64,000 bases of DNA from Sphingomonas sp. dw_22 (lineage in GTDB: Bacteria; Pseudomonadota; Alphaproteobacteria; Sphingomonadales; Sphingomonadaceae), in contig NZ_JAAVVE010000002.1 of assembly GCF_018449795.1 (NCBI RefSeq), forward strand, positions 62,001 to 126,000. The letters run 5' to 3'. Under the pieces are notes generated by a model that searched no databases, had not been told where the DNA came from, and saw only the letters and a list, made by a program, of their open reading frames with translations. Shown here piece after piece: positions 12,694-20,767 of this stretch. The translations under genes and the position numbers were made by a program. Every line of letters begins with the position of its first letter. Positions within the stretch are counted from its first letter, which is position 1.

Positions 12694-13644
12694 ATGATCG
12701 ACCCGACACGCCGCCAGTTCGTCCTGTCCTTCGCCGCGCTCGCCATGCTGCAGGCGTGCAAGGGTGGGGGCACCGCGAAGAATGGCGAGATCCGCATAGG
12801 CTATCTGCGCACCCAGGGGCCGATCGTCGACCTGGCGATCGATCCCCAGTTCACGGGATCGGCCATCAAGCTCTTCCCGTTCGAGAGCGGCAACGACGTG
12901 CTGGAAGCGGTGATCGCACGCGCAGTCGATGTCGGGGAAACCGGCGAGGTGCAGCCGATCTTCGCCCAATCGGCCGGGCAGAAGGTCAAGGTCGTCGGAT
13001 CGACGATGCCCGCGCTGCTCACCAGCATGCTGGTGCGCAAGGATGCGCCGCTTCGGACGATTGCCGATCTGAAGGGCCGCAAGGTCTCGTTCGTCGAAGG
13101 CACCAATTCGCACTGGCTGCTGATCAGCGCGTTGCGCAGCGCCGGCCTCAAGCAGGGCGATATCGTGCCGGTCTCGCTCAACGGCCCCGATGCGCTGACA
13201 TCGCTGCTCAACGGGCAAGTCGATGCGATCGTGACCACCACTCCGGCCACGCAGGTTGCCCTGACCCAGGGCGCGCGCGAACTCTTCAACAATGGCGGCC
13301 TGACGAACTCGGCGCTCTACTATGTCGCCACCGACGAGACGGTGCGCGATCGGCCGGACGCCGTTGCCACCTTCCTGAAGGCGCTTTCGCAGCATACCCG
13401 CTGGACCGCCGCCAATCCCGACAAGTTCGTCGCGCACGCCGTCAAGGAACTGGGCGTCACGCCGCAAGTCGCGGCGTCGTTATGGAAGGCCGTGCCCAAG
13501 GGGCTCGCGCCGGTCGGAACGGGCGCCATCGGCGCCTATAATCAGCGCATCGCCGACGCCTTCCTGGCGCAGAAGCTGATCCCCGCGTGGATCGACGCGG
13601 CCGAGGGTGTCGACGGCAGATTCGACAAGGTGCTGGCGGCATGA
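12694..13644 (+). CDS. ABC transporter substrate-binding protein, SsuA/TauA-like (aliphatic sulfonate/NitT-TauT family)
   Basis: This 316-residue periplasmic type-II binding protein has an N-terminus with a twin-arginine-like TRRQFVLSF followed by AMLQAC, which may act as a lipobox. Motifs of the SsuA family follow: EIRIGYLRTQGP, RTIADLKGRKVSFVEG and NGQVDAIVTTTPATQ. ATG 12694 has GAAGGGGA upstream and is preferred to TTG 12676. The stop overlaps the permease start as ATGA. It should deliver a sulfonate-like or other organosulfur ligand to the permease; the ligand is inferred only from family and neighbours. Confidence 0.88.
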   Translation: MIDPTRRQFVLSFAALAMLQACKGGGTAKNGEIRIGYLRTQGPIVDLAIDPQFTGSAIKLFPFESGNDVLEAVIARAVDVGETGEVQPIFAQSAGQKVKVVGSTMPALLTSMLVRKDAPLRTIADLKGRKVSFVEGTNSHWLLISALRSAGLKQGDIVPVSLNGPDALTSLLNGQVDAIVTTTPATQVALTQGARELFNNGGLTNSALYYVATDETVRDRPDAVATFLKALSQHTRWTAANPDKFVAHAVKELGVTPQVAASLWKAVPKGLAPVGTGAIGAYNQRIADAFLAQKLIPAWIDAAEGVDGRFDKVLAA

Positions 13645-14411
13645 CCGGCGCGCATTCCCGGCTGGCTGCGCGCGCGGCGGTGCCCGTCGCGCTTGTCCTG
13701 CTCTGGCAGATCGCGGTGTCGAGCGGGTTGCTGCCCGAAAGCTATGCGAGTTCGCCGGCCGGCGTCGTGCGCGCCTTGTCCGACCTCAACGATCGTGACG
13801 TGCTCTGGCCGTCGCTCGCGAAATCGCTGCAACGTGCCGCGCTCGGCTTCCTGATCGGCGGCGGCCTGGGAATGGTCTTCGGCACGATCGTCGGCCTGTC
13901 GTCGCGCGCCGAAACCGGGCTGGACGCGACGTTCCAGGCATTCCGGGCGCTGCCCCACTTCGCGCTGATCCCGCTGCTGCTGATCTGGTTCGGCATCGGG
14001 GAGGCGCCGAAGGTCGCGCTCATCGCCCTCGCCAGCTTCTTCCCGATCTACCTCAATCTCTACAAATCGATCCGCGGCATCGATCCGCGGCTGCACGAGC
14101 TGGCGATGGTCCAGAAATTGACCCCATGGCAACGGCTGACGAGCATCACGCTGCCGGGGGCGCTGCCGGGCCTGCTGATCGGCGCCCGTTATTCGTTGGC
14201 CGGGGCCTGGCTGTCGCTCATCGTCGCGGAGCAGTTCAACGCCCGCTCCGGCATCGGCTTCGTCACGATGCAGGCACGACTTTTCTCGCAGATATCGACG
14301 ATCGTCGCCTGCCTGTTTCTCTACGCGCTCATCGGCATCCTGATCGATGTCGTCGTGCGCCTGGCCGAGCGCAACCTGATCGGCTGGCATGCAAGCGAGG
14401 CGCACCGATGA
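13641..14411 (+). CDS. ABC transporter permease, SsuC/TauC-like
   Basis: This 256-residue inner-membrane protein has about six hydrophobic helices. The EAA-type cytoplasmic loop that docks the ATPase reads ELAMVQKLTPWQRLTSITLP and is followed by GALPGLLIGARYSLAGAW. Size and motif match the BPD_transp_1 permeases for sulfonates, taurine and nitrate. It overlaps its binding protein and its ATPase by four bases on each side, so the three are translationally coupled. It forms the channel of the organosulfur importer, presumably as a homodimer. Confidence 0.9.
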   Translation: MTGAHSRLAARAAVPVALVLLWQIAVSSGLLPESYASSPAGVVRALSDLNDRDVLWPSLAKSLQRAALGFLIGGGLGMVFGTIVGLSSRAETGLDATFQAFRALPHFALIPLLLIWFGIGEAPKVALIALASFFPIYLNLYKSIRGIDPRLHELAMVQKLTPWQRLTSITLPGALPGLLIGARYSLAGAWLSLIVAEQFNARSGIGFVTMQARLFSQISTIVACLFLYALIGILIDVVVRLAERNLIGWHASEAHR

Positions 14412-15160
14412 GCGTCGTCGGCGAAATCGTCGCCGCATCTGCCCCTGGCGGGACGCGTGCGCCGGTCATCGAGGTGCGCGGGCTGCGCCGGCAGTTCGGC
14501 ACGCGAGAGGTGCTTGGCGCCATCGATCTGACCGTCGCCCCCGGCGAGTTCGTATCGATCATCGGCAAGAGCGGGTGCGGCAAGTCGACGCTGCTGCGGT
14601 TGATCGGCGGTCTGGATCGCCCGAGCGCCGGGACGGTGCATTGCGACCCTTCGCTCAACCTCGTCTTCCAGGATGCCCGGCTGATCCCCTGGCGCAATGT
14701 CTGGCGCAATATCACGCTCGGCCGGAAGGGGCGCAAAGCCGAACGACGCGAGAGCGCGCGCGGCGTGCTGGCGGAAGTGGCCCTGAGCGAGCGGATCGAC
14801 GATTCGCCGGCGACGCTGTCGGGGGGAGAGGCGCAGCGCGTCTCGTTCGCGCGCGCGCTGCTCTCCAATCCGCGCGTGCTGCTGCTCGACGAGCCGTTCG
14901 GCGCGCTCGATGCGCTGACGCGGATCCGCATGCAGGTGCTGCTCGCGCGCCTCCAGCGCGATCACGGCTTCGCCGCCCTGCTCGTCACGCACGATGTCGA
15001 GGAAGCCATCCTGTTGTCCGATCGCATCCTGGTGATGCGCGACGGGGGCTTCGCCTCGCAGCAGATCGTGCCGCTGCCGCGCCCGCGCCATCGCGCCGAC
15101 CCGGACCTGCTCGCCCTCAAACTCGCATTGCTCGCCGAACTGGGAATAACCGATGCCTGA
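14408..15160 (+). CDS. ABC transporter ATPase, SsuB/TauB-like
   Basis: This 250-residue nucleotide-binding subunit of the importer has Walker A GKSGCGKST at residues 53-61, the signature LSGGEAQRVSFARAL, Walker B VLLLDEPFGALDAL and the H-loop LVTHDVEEAI. The short Q-loop region NLVFQDARLIPWRNVW is typical of SsuB. The start overlaps the permease stop as ATGA and its end overlaps the glutathione transferase gene by 8 bases, so the operon continues without a gap. Confidence 0.93.
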   Translation: MSVVGEIVAASAPGGTRAPVIEVRGLRRQFGTREVLGAIDLTVAPGEFVSIIGKSGCGKSTLLRLIGGLDRPSAGTVHCDPSLNLVFQDARLIPWRNVWRNITLGRKGRKAERRESARGVLAEVALSERIDDSPATLSGGEAQRVSFARALLSNPRVLLLDEPFGALDALTRIRMQVLLARLQRDHGFAALLVTHDVEEAILLSDRILVMRDGGFASQQIVPLPRPRHRADPDLLALKLALLAELGITDA

Positions 15161-15818
15161 ATCCGCACCGCAAACCATCGACACACCGCCGACGATCACG
15201 ATCCTGTCCCGCCGCAGCTCCTCCAGCGCCCAGAAGGTGTTCTGGGCGCTGGAGGAGCTGGGCGTCGATTATCGGCAGGTCGATGCAGGCAGGTCGTTCA
15301 GTGTCGTCGACACGCCGGAATATCTGGCGAAGAACCCCAATGGCCTGGTGCCGACCCTCGAGACGTCGGACGGCCTCGTGCTGTGGGAATCCAACGCCAT
15401 CGTCCGGTATCTGGCCGCGCGCTATGGCTCGGGCAGCCTGTGGCCGGAGGATCCGGCCGCCCGTGCGCTCTCGGATCGCTGGATGGATTGGGCGGACACG
15501 ACCGCCAAACCCGCGATCAATCCGCTCTTTTCCAAACTGGTGATGCGGTGGCAGCCGAGCACCGATGCCGAGATCGCCGCCCATATCGAACTATCGGACA
15601 AGATCCTGAAGCGATTGGCGGGCGTGATCGGCGGCCGGCCCTATGTCGCCGGAGACACGCTGACGATCGGCGACATTCCGCTGGGCATGATTATCAACCG
15701 CTGGTTCCAGCTACCGATCGAGCGCCCGGCGCTGCCTGCGATCGAGGAGTATTACGCCCGTCTGCGCGAACGGCCCGCCTATCGCCGCAACGTCGTCGAC
15801 GCGCCGCCGGTCATATGA
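15153..15818 (+). CDS. glutathione S-transferase family protein
   Basis: This 221-residue protein has a thioredoxin-fold N-terminal half with ILSRRSSSSAQKVFWALEEL, NPNGLVPTLE and the gamma-glutamyl contact ESNAIVRYLA. An all-helical C-terminal half follows with YVAGDTLTIGDIPLG, the N-capping box region of GSTs. A serine-rich segment occupies the place of the catalytic Tyr/Ser. It overlaps the ABC ATPase gene by 8 bases and the next gene by 4, so it is an integral part of the organosulfur operon. It may split a thioether or ether with glutathione, or detoxify an intermediate. That role is inference from context. Confidence 0.87.
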   Translation: MPESAPQTIDTPPTITILSRRSSSSAQKVFWALEELGVDYRQVDAGRSFSVVDTPEYLAKNPNGLVPTLETSDGLVLWESNAIVRYLAARYGSGSLWPEDPAARALSDRWMDWADTTAKPAINPLFSKLVMRWQPSTDAEIAAHIELSDKILKRLAGVIGGRPYVAGDTLTIGDIPLGMIINRWFQLPIERPALPAIEEYYARLRERPAYRRNVVDAPPVI

Positions 15819-16153
15819 ACCCCGCCCGGAGCGAGATTCCGATCGTCCAGGCCGATCCTGTGGCCGAGGCGGATCGGCTGCTGCACGATCTTGCCGCGAA
15901 GCTGCGTGCGGACGGGCGCAATGCCGATCCCGGTTCGCTCCTCAAGATCGGGCGGTTGCAGACGCGGCTGGAGGCAGTTCGTGCGCTGGGGCCGGGACTG
16001 GAAGCGGAAGCCCTGGCAGTTGCGCTGCTGCACGCGATTTCGGCAGCCTTCCCCGCAAGTGCCCGTCGCGAACCTCGACCTGCGGAGGAGGACAACCATC
16101 TGCGCTTCGAAGCGATCGGGCGCGCCTATCTTGTCGACGGGATCGAGCCGTGA
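15815..16153 (+). CDS. 112-residue protein of unknown function in the organosulfur operon
   Basis: The ATG at 15815 overlaps the stop of the glutathione transferase gene, and the stop overlaps the start of the SfnB-type gene. The position therefore supports translation although no family is recognised. The protein is mainly helical and alanine/leucine-rich (EADRLLHDLAAKLRADGR, LEAEALAVALLHAI), with no signal peptide and no cysteine. It ends HLRFEAIGRAYLVDGIEP. It could be a small partner of one of the flavoenzymes or of the transferase. Nothing in the sequence decides this. Confidence 0.7.
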   Translation: MNPARSEIPIVQADPVAEADRLLHDLAAKLRADGRNADPGSLLKIGRLQTRLEAVRALGPGLEAEALAVALLHAISAAFPASARREPRPAEEDNHLRFEAIGRAYLVDGIEP

Positions 16154-17376
16154 CCGGCCTGGTGTCGGGTTTCGCGCATCCGCGCGATCGCGCCGCGGCA
16201 ATCGGAACCGACGCGGAAGCGATCGCCGCCGCGCGCCGTGTAGCACAGGGTCTTGCCGAGGGCGCGATCGACCGCGACCGCGACCAGCTGGTGCCGATCG
16301 CCGAGATGAATGCCTTGTCCGAGGCCGGGCTGCTCGGCATCACGGTCCCGGCTGCACAGGGCGGTGCCGATGTTTCGTTCGAGACCGTGGCCGAGGTCTT
16401 CCGGATATTGTCCGCGGCGGACCCGGCGATCGGGCAGGTACCGCAGAACCATTTCGTATGCGCCAATGTGCTGCGCGAATGCGGCACGCCTGAACAGCAG
16501 CGCTTCTTCTTTGCCGAGCTTCTGGACGGCGCGCGCTTCGGCAACGCCCAGGCCGAGCGCGGCACGAGTTCGGTCCTCGACATTAAGACAGGCGTCTATC
16601 GCAACGGCGATGCCTACCGGCTGAGAGGGACCAAATATTACTGCACGGGCGCGCTGATGGCCGACTGGATCCCGGTCGCCGCCCTCGATGAGGAGGATCG
16701 CACGGTCTATGCATTCGTCTCGCGCCATGCCGCAGGCGTCGAGGTGCTGCGCGACTGGGATCCGATCGGCCAGCGCGTGACGTTTTCGGGCACGGTCCGT
16801 TTCAACGATGTCGACCTCGCCCCCGATCAGATCGTCGCGCCCTGGCCGAAGGGACCGGCCGCGACCCTGCATCATGCGTTCCTGACGCTCATGCATGCCG
16901 CAATCGATGTCGGGATCGCCGGAAACGCCTGGGCCGACACTCTCGCGGCGCTTCGCGCCCGCAAGCGGCCCCGCCATGGCGCCCGCGTAACCCTGGCGCA
17001 GGAGGATCCCTATGTCCTCGCCGATCTCGGCCAGGGTCTCGCACAGCTCCATGCGCTCGAGGCGCTCCTCGCGCATGCGGCACGCACACTGGACAATGCG
17101 CGCCGGGGCAATGTCGAATCCGCGTCCGCCGCTGCGGTGGTTGCGGCATCAGGGGTGAAGGCTCTGGCTGAAGACGTGGCGATCGAGGCCGCGAACCAGT
17201 TGTTCGCGCTCACGGGTTCGGCATCCACCGATCGTGCACTCGGATTCGATCGGCACTGGCGCAACGCACGGACGCATACCGTCCACGATGCCAACCAGTG
17301 GCGTTATCGGATCGTAGGCGACTGGACGGTCAATGCTGCCGCCCCTGCGCCTCTGGCTCGTCGCAGAGCGACGTGA
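16150..17376 (+). CDS. acyl-CoA-dehydrogenase-fold flavoprotein, SfnB/DszC-like sulfur acquisition oxidoreductase
   Basis: The protein has 408 residues in the acyl-CoA dehydrogenase fold. The N-terminal helices carry LSEAGLLGITVPAAQGGADV and the middle flavin-binding beta domain GNAQAERGT. The C-terminal bundle ends DRHWRNARTHTVHDANQWRY, a typical SfnB/DszC ending. The catalytic Glu of true acyl-CoA dehydrogenases is not at its usual place, as in this monooxygenase branch. Family members use reduced flavin on dimethylsulfone-type or aromatic sulfur compounds under sulfate starvation. It is the last gene of the operon. Together with the divergent NtaA-type enzyme it gives the locus two flavin monooxygenases. 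Confidence 0.85.
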   Translation: MTGLVSGFAHPRDRAAAIGTDAEAIAAARRVAQGLAEGAIDRDRDQLVPIAEMNALSEAGLLGITVPAAQGGADVSFETVAEVFRILSAADPAIGQVPQNHFVCANVLRECGTPEQQRFFFAELLDGARFGNAQAERGTSSVLDIKTGVYRNGDAYRLRGTKYYCTGALMADWIPVAALDEEDRTVYAFVSRHAAGVEVLRDWDPIGQRVTFSGTVRFNDVDLAPDQIVAPWPKGPAATLHHAFLTLMHAAIDVGIAGNAWADTLAALRARKRPRHGARVTLAQEDPYVLADLGQGLAQLHALEALLAHAARTLDNARRGNVESASAAAVVAASGVKALAEDVAIEAANQLFALTGSASTDRALGFDRHWRNARTHTVHDANQWRYRIVGDWTVNAAAPAPLARRRAT

Positions 17377-17854
17377 GGCCTGGTCTCGGCCATCCGATTG
17401 CACACCCCAGTCCAGCTTGCTGACGAGATCGGCATCCCCAACGAGGCCTAAACGATCGCAATCCATGCCCGCTTCCACGACCTTCCGAAAAGCGATCAAG
17501 CGACTTACGGCCAGACTTTCGCGTGCGGCTGACCGATCAGCCGAAGCCGTTATGTCCGCTCCTGACAACAGCGGTCATACGCCGCGGCCACTGCGAACGA
17601 CAGCAAAGTCCCAATGTCCGCCGTCCGCGCGGGCAGGATTTCGGAGATGAACGCATGACAGTTTTTGGGCGCGGCGATTTGGTCGCTGGAGGCTGGCTTT
17701 GGGCACGTATCGGCTGCAGCCGATACGCTAACCGCCAGCAGCTTTAGAGTACGATCCGGAGATTGCGGCTATACTCCCATTTGCGCCAACAACGTCTCAG
17801 CCAATGCTTGAACGGTGACTTGAACGCCTTCAGATTGGGCACGCGTGAATGGTT
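17377..17854. other. intergenic stretch without a supported gene
   Basis: This 478-base region has short frames only and mixed base composition. It contains the 22-bp perfect palindrome at 17706-17727. Near its right end the minus strand reads LKPFTRAQSEGVQ and LLAQMGV before a stop, which may be a coding leftover but matches nothing I know. Confidence 0.4.
17706..17727. repeat. perfect 22-bp palindrome
   Basis: CGTATCGGCTG is followed directly by its exact reverse complement CAGCCGATACG, with no loop. It sits alone in the gene-free stretch. It could be a dimeric-repressor operator or a resolution-type site; no T-run follows, so it is not a normal terminator. Confidence 0.6.
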
Positions 17855-18996
17855 TTAGCCGAGAAAAAGCCCGGCATATGCCTTTACCGGGCGCCTCAGG
17901 ATGGTCTGGTTGACGTAGAGAGGTACGATGCCCTCTTGCCATTGTCCGATCCGCACGCCGGCGACCCGCCCTCGTTCGAATGCCGCCTCGGCGAGCGCAT
18001 GTGGCATTTCGAGCATGTGGATGTTCGAGGTGTTGGGGTTGGGCCGCCGCTTCACCTTGCCGCTCTTTTCCAGGAGCGCGATCAGTTCGTCGGCCGCACC
18101 GTGCGCGCGCTCCATGATGGCGCGAAAGCTATGGAGTTCGTCCAATGCCAACATCGCCGGCGCCCAGCCCTGATAGACCAGTCCGCCATAGAGGTGACGA
18201 TATTCGCGCGCTTTGGCGATCGTCGCCGCCAGCCCCGCCAGCACCACACCGAACGGCGCGCCCAGATATTTGTACAGCGAAACATAAACCGTCTCGAACG
18301 GCGCGACATAGCCCTTCACATCCAGCGAGGGCGGCGCGAGCAGCAGCCGCGCGCCGTCGAGATGCATCGGCGTGCCATGGCGCTTCGCCAGCGCGGCGAT
18401 CTCGACAATCCGCGCGGCGGGGATCATCTCGCCGTGCAGCCTGCGCACCGGACTTTCCAGCGAGATCGCGCCGACCTTTAGCGGGTAAGGCCCCTTTTCC
18501 GCCGCATCGAACGCGGCGGTCAGTTCGTCCTGCGTCGGCACCGCGCGACCGGCGCCCAGCGGCACGAGGTTGATCCCGGCCAACCGCTGCGCCGCGTCGC
18601 TCTCGTCGCGGTAGAGATGGCTGTCCTCCTGGCAGAAGGCATGATGGTCGTCGTCGCACAGCACTCGCACCGCGACGTTGTTGGCCAGCGTGCCGGTCGG
18701 GAAGAAGGCGCAGGCCTCCTTGCCGAGCAGTGCCGCGAACGCCGTCTCCAGCGCTTCGACCGCACCGCCCTTCAGATAGCTGTCGCGCGCCGCGCCAGGC
18801 GCGCCGACAAGCTCGGCCAGCCGCGCGGACATCTGTGCTGGAGTTCGAGGCGCATCGTCGCCGACGAGCCAGACACTGTGCGCGTCCGGTGGCGGGAATT
18901 CCGGCTGCGTGCGCGTTGACGAGCCGTAATCTGGGCCGCGGCAGGCGTTGCGCTCGCACACAAAGCGCCCTGCACGAAAAGGCGACGGTCAAGCAT
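17855..18996 (-). pseudogene. threonine-aldolase-like PLP enzyme with Tat signal, frameshifted near the N-terminus
   Basis: The main frame encodes a beta-eliminating-lyase/threonine aldolase domain. It contains FFPTGTLANNVAVRVL, the active-site strand MHLDGARLLLA and the PLP-lysine segment VYVSLYKYLGAPFG, and ends at TAA 17855-17857. The real start appears to be ATG 18996, which has AGGGGGAGAT upstream and opens MLDRRLFVQGALCASA with a twin-arginine motif and an AAAQ cleavage site. This frame meets the enzyme frame (TQPEFPPPDAHSVWLVGDD) only after a shift near 18910-18930. One base appears to be missing. If repaired, the protein would be an exported PLP enzyme of about 380 residues. Confidence 0.65.
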
Positions 18997-19148
18997 TACG
19001 ATCTCCCCCTCCCCCACGCCTCGGGCCAGTTCGGCCACAGAACGGCATGTGTATGAACTGACATCTGTCGGGCGGGCAAGAACCACGAATGCTCGTCGAC
19101 AAATATCCACCACCTGCTGTCGTTTACGAGCGCTATCGCTCGGCAGGC

Positions 19149-19754
19149 TTATTTTACGGATGAGGCATTTTTATCCATGCTCAACAGAGCTCGGCTGCAA
19201 ACGCATACGGGCCGTAGATCGAGACAGACGAATGGATCGCGTGCCGGAGCGGGCTTCGCTTTCTCAACCGCAGGCTCAGGCAGCCGTATCTGCCGCCGAT
19301 CGGTGAAGTCGCGCGTGTAATCCGAAGTCATGCCCTTGGCGCGATCGCGTGAGAGCGCACGCACGAGCTTCGAGGCTTCGTCAAAATCGTCGCGGCCATA
19401 ATGAAGGTCGACACGGTCGCGGTGCCGCGACAGCGCGACATACGCGGCGTGTCGGTCGAGGCCCGGCGTCGCCAGCACATGCGCACGATCGACGGCGGCG
19501 CCCTGCGTCTTATGGATCGTAGCGGCGTAGCCGGGATCGATCTGGTTATAGTGCTTTAGGTCGAGCGCCACTGCGCGACCGTCATTGAGCATCACCGCCA
19601 TGCGCGCGTCGGTGACGCTCTGGGCGATCCCGAGCGATCCGTTCTTCACGCCCATGCTGCCCTCATTCTTGAGGAGCATGATCCGGTCGCCGGATGCGAA
19701 CGTCCGCTGCCCTCGCTCCGCGCAAAGCGCGACATCCTCGCCTAGTTCCGCCGG
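19149..19754 (-). pseudogene. C-terminal fragment of a Ti-type conjugative relaxase (TraA)
   Basis: From residue L59 of the open frame the product reads GEDVALCAERGQRTFASGDR, then LLKNEGSMGVKNGSLG, NQIDPGYAATIHKTQGAAVD and YVALSRHRDRVDLHYGRDDF. These are helicase-like C-terminal motifs of TraA relaxases of alphaproteobacterial conjugative plasmids and integrative elements. The nickase domain and most of the helicase are missing. The end, after DRRQIRLPEPA, runs into unrelated sequence. At its upstream side the frame is joined in phase to a P4-type integrase fragment, so this is a deletion scar rather than a working gene. Confidence 0.75.
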
Positions 19755-20540
19755 CACGCGCCAGACCTTGTCCGCGAAGTCGATCTCGCTCCAGTTCGCC
19801 GGGTCGCAGGAAAACGTGGGGCGCCAGTCGCAGGGCAAAGAGCGTCTCGGGCCGCCCCTTATAATCCTCGATCGCTCACAGTAGCTCTCCGACCTTCTGC
19901 GGATCGACGATCGCGGCATGATGCTTGACCTTCGGGACCGTCAACACCCCACGCAGGATGTCAGCCGGATTTCGGTCGGTGCGCAGTGTCGCGAAACCGT
20001 AGCGAAAGACCCGGCCGGCAAATGCCCAAAGCCTAAGCGCGGTTTCGTGATGGCCACGACGCTCTACCCGCTTCAGCACGTCGAGGAGTTCGTACGGTGT
20101 CAGCGATGCGATCGGCCGGTCGGCGATGCTCCCAGCAATTCGAGGAACCACCTCGGCTTCTTCACGGTAGCGGGAGACTTCCCCTCCCATTCCATCTTGA
20201 TGAACTCGTCGGCAACCAGTTGAAGGTGGTCTTGGCTGCGAGCTCGGCCTCAAGGCGCCTCTGCTGCTTTTCCTGGACGGGGCCGATCCCGTCGATGAGC
20301 TGAGCGTGCGCCTGCTGGAGCGTCACGGCAGGAAAGGTGCAAGCGATAGCTTCCGCTCGGTCCCGAAGACCTTGAAGCGAAACCGCCACAGCGGAGCTCC
20401 GGTCGGTTGTACCAACAGGAACAGTCCGTCGGAGTCCGGAACCTTGTAAGGGCGCGCTTGTGGTTTCAACGCGCGAATATGCAATTCGTAAGCATGGTGA
20501 ACCACGTCTTCTGGCTCGTTCGTGGTCCACCGATTCGTGG
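19743..20540 (-). pseudogene. P4-type tyrosine integrase remnant, multiply frameshifted
   Basis: Read right to left, the pieces are IRALKPQARPYKVPDSDG, LWRFRFKVFGTERKLSL, QQAHAQLIDGI with VQEKQQRRLEAE, SLTPYELLDVLKRVERRGHH, LWAFAGRVFRYGFATLRTDR and finally NWSEIDFADKVWRVPAE. These follow the order of a P4-family site-specific integrase (DUF4102 arm-binding domain, core-binding domain, start of the catalytic domain). They occupy at least three frames. The catalytic R-H-R-Y part is lost at the junction with the relaxase fragment near 19750. Such integrases insert at tRNA 3' ends. Confidence 0.75.
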
Positions 20541-20545
20541 TCCAC
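20519..20545. repeat. two direct 12-bp copies just outside the integrase remnant
   Basis: TTCGTGGTCCAC occurs at 20519-20530 and again at 20534-20545, separated by CGA. The position at the N-terminal side of the integrase reading frame is where arm-type integrase or excisionase sites usually lie, but the role is not shown. Confidence 0.5.
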
Positions 20546-20670
20546 TTTGAGCGGGTCACAACGGAACATAATGAGATTTTGTGGGACCGAACAGCCGGCA
20601 TTTCACCGTAAATTTCTGCGGTTTTCTAGCGTCGTTCTCATTATGGACTGGTGCCCCATAGGGGACGAAG

Positions 20671-20715
20671 ATGGGCATTCAAATTACTGGAGAATTTCGA
20701 TTGCACGCGGCTGAA
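20671..20715 (+). repeat. dispersed short repeat, copy A
   Basis: The sequence atgggcattcaaattactgg continues as agaatttcgattgcacgcgg and ctgaaag. It matches copy B at 27178-27223 over its whole length and copy C at 33816-33850 over the first 35 bases, all in the same orientation. The 5' side also shares tggtgcc and gggac(g/a)aag with copy C. It resembles the end of a mobile element, but no transposase is nearby. Confidence 0.55.
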
Positions 20716-20767
20716 AGTAGCTGAAATCGGAAGGGCCGCTTATCGAGCAAGGACTTGAAAAGCCGAC

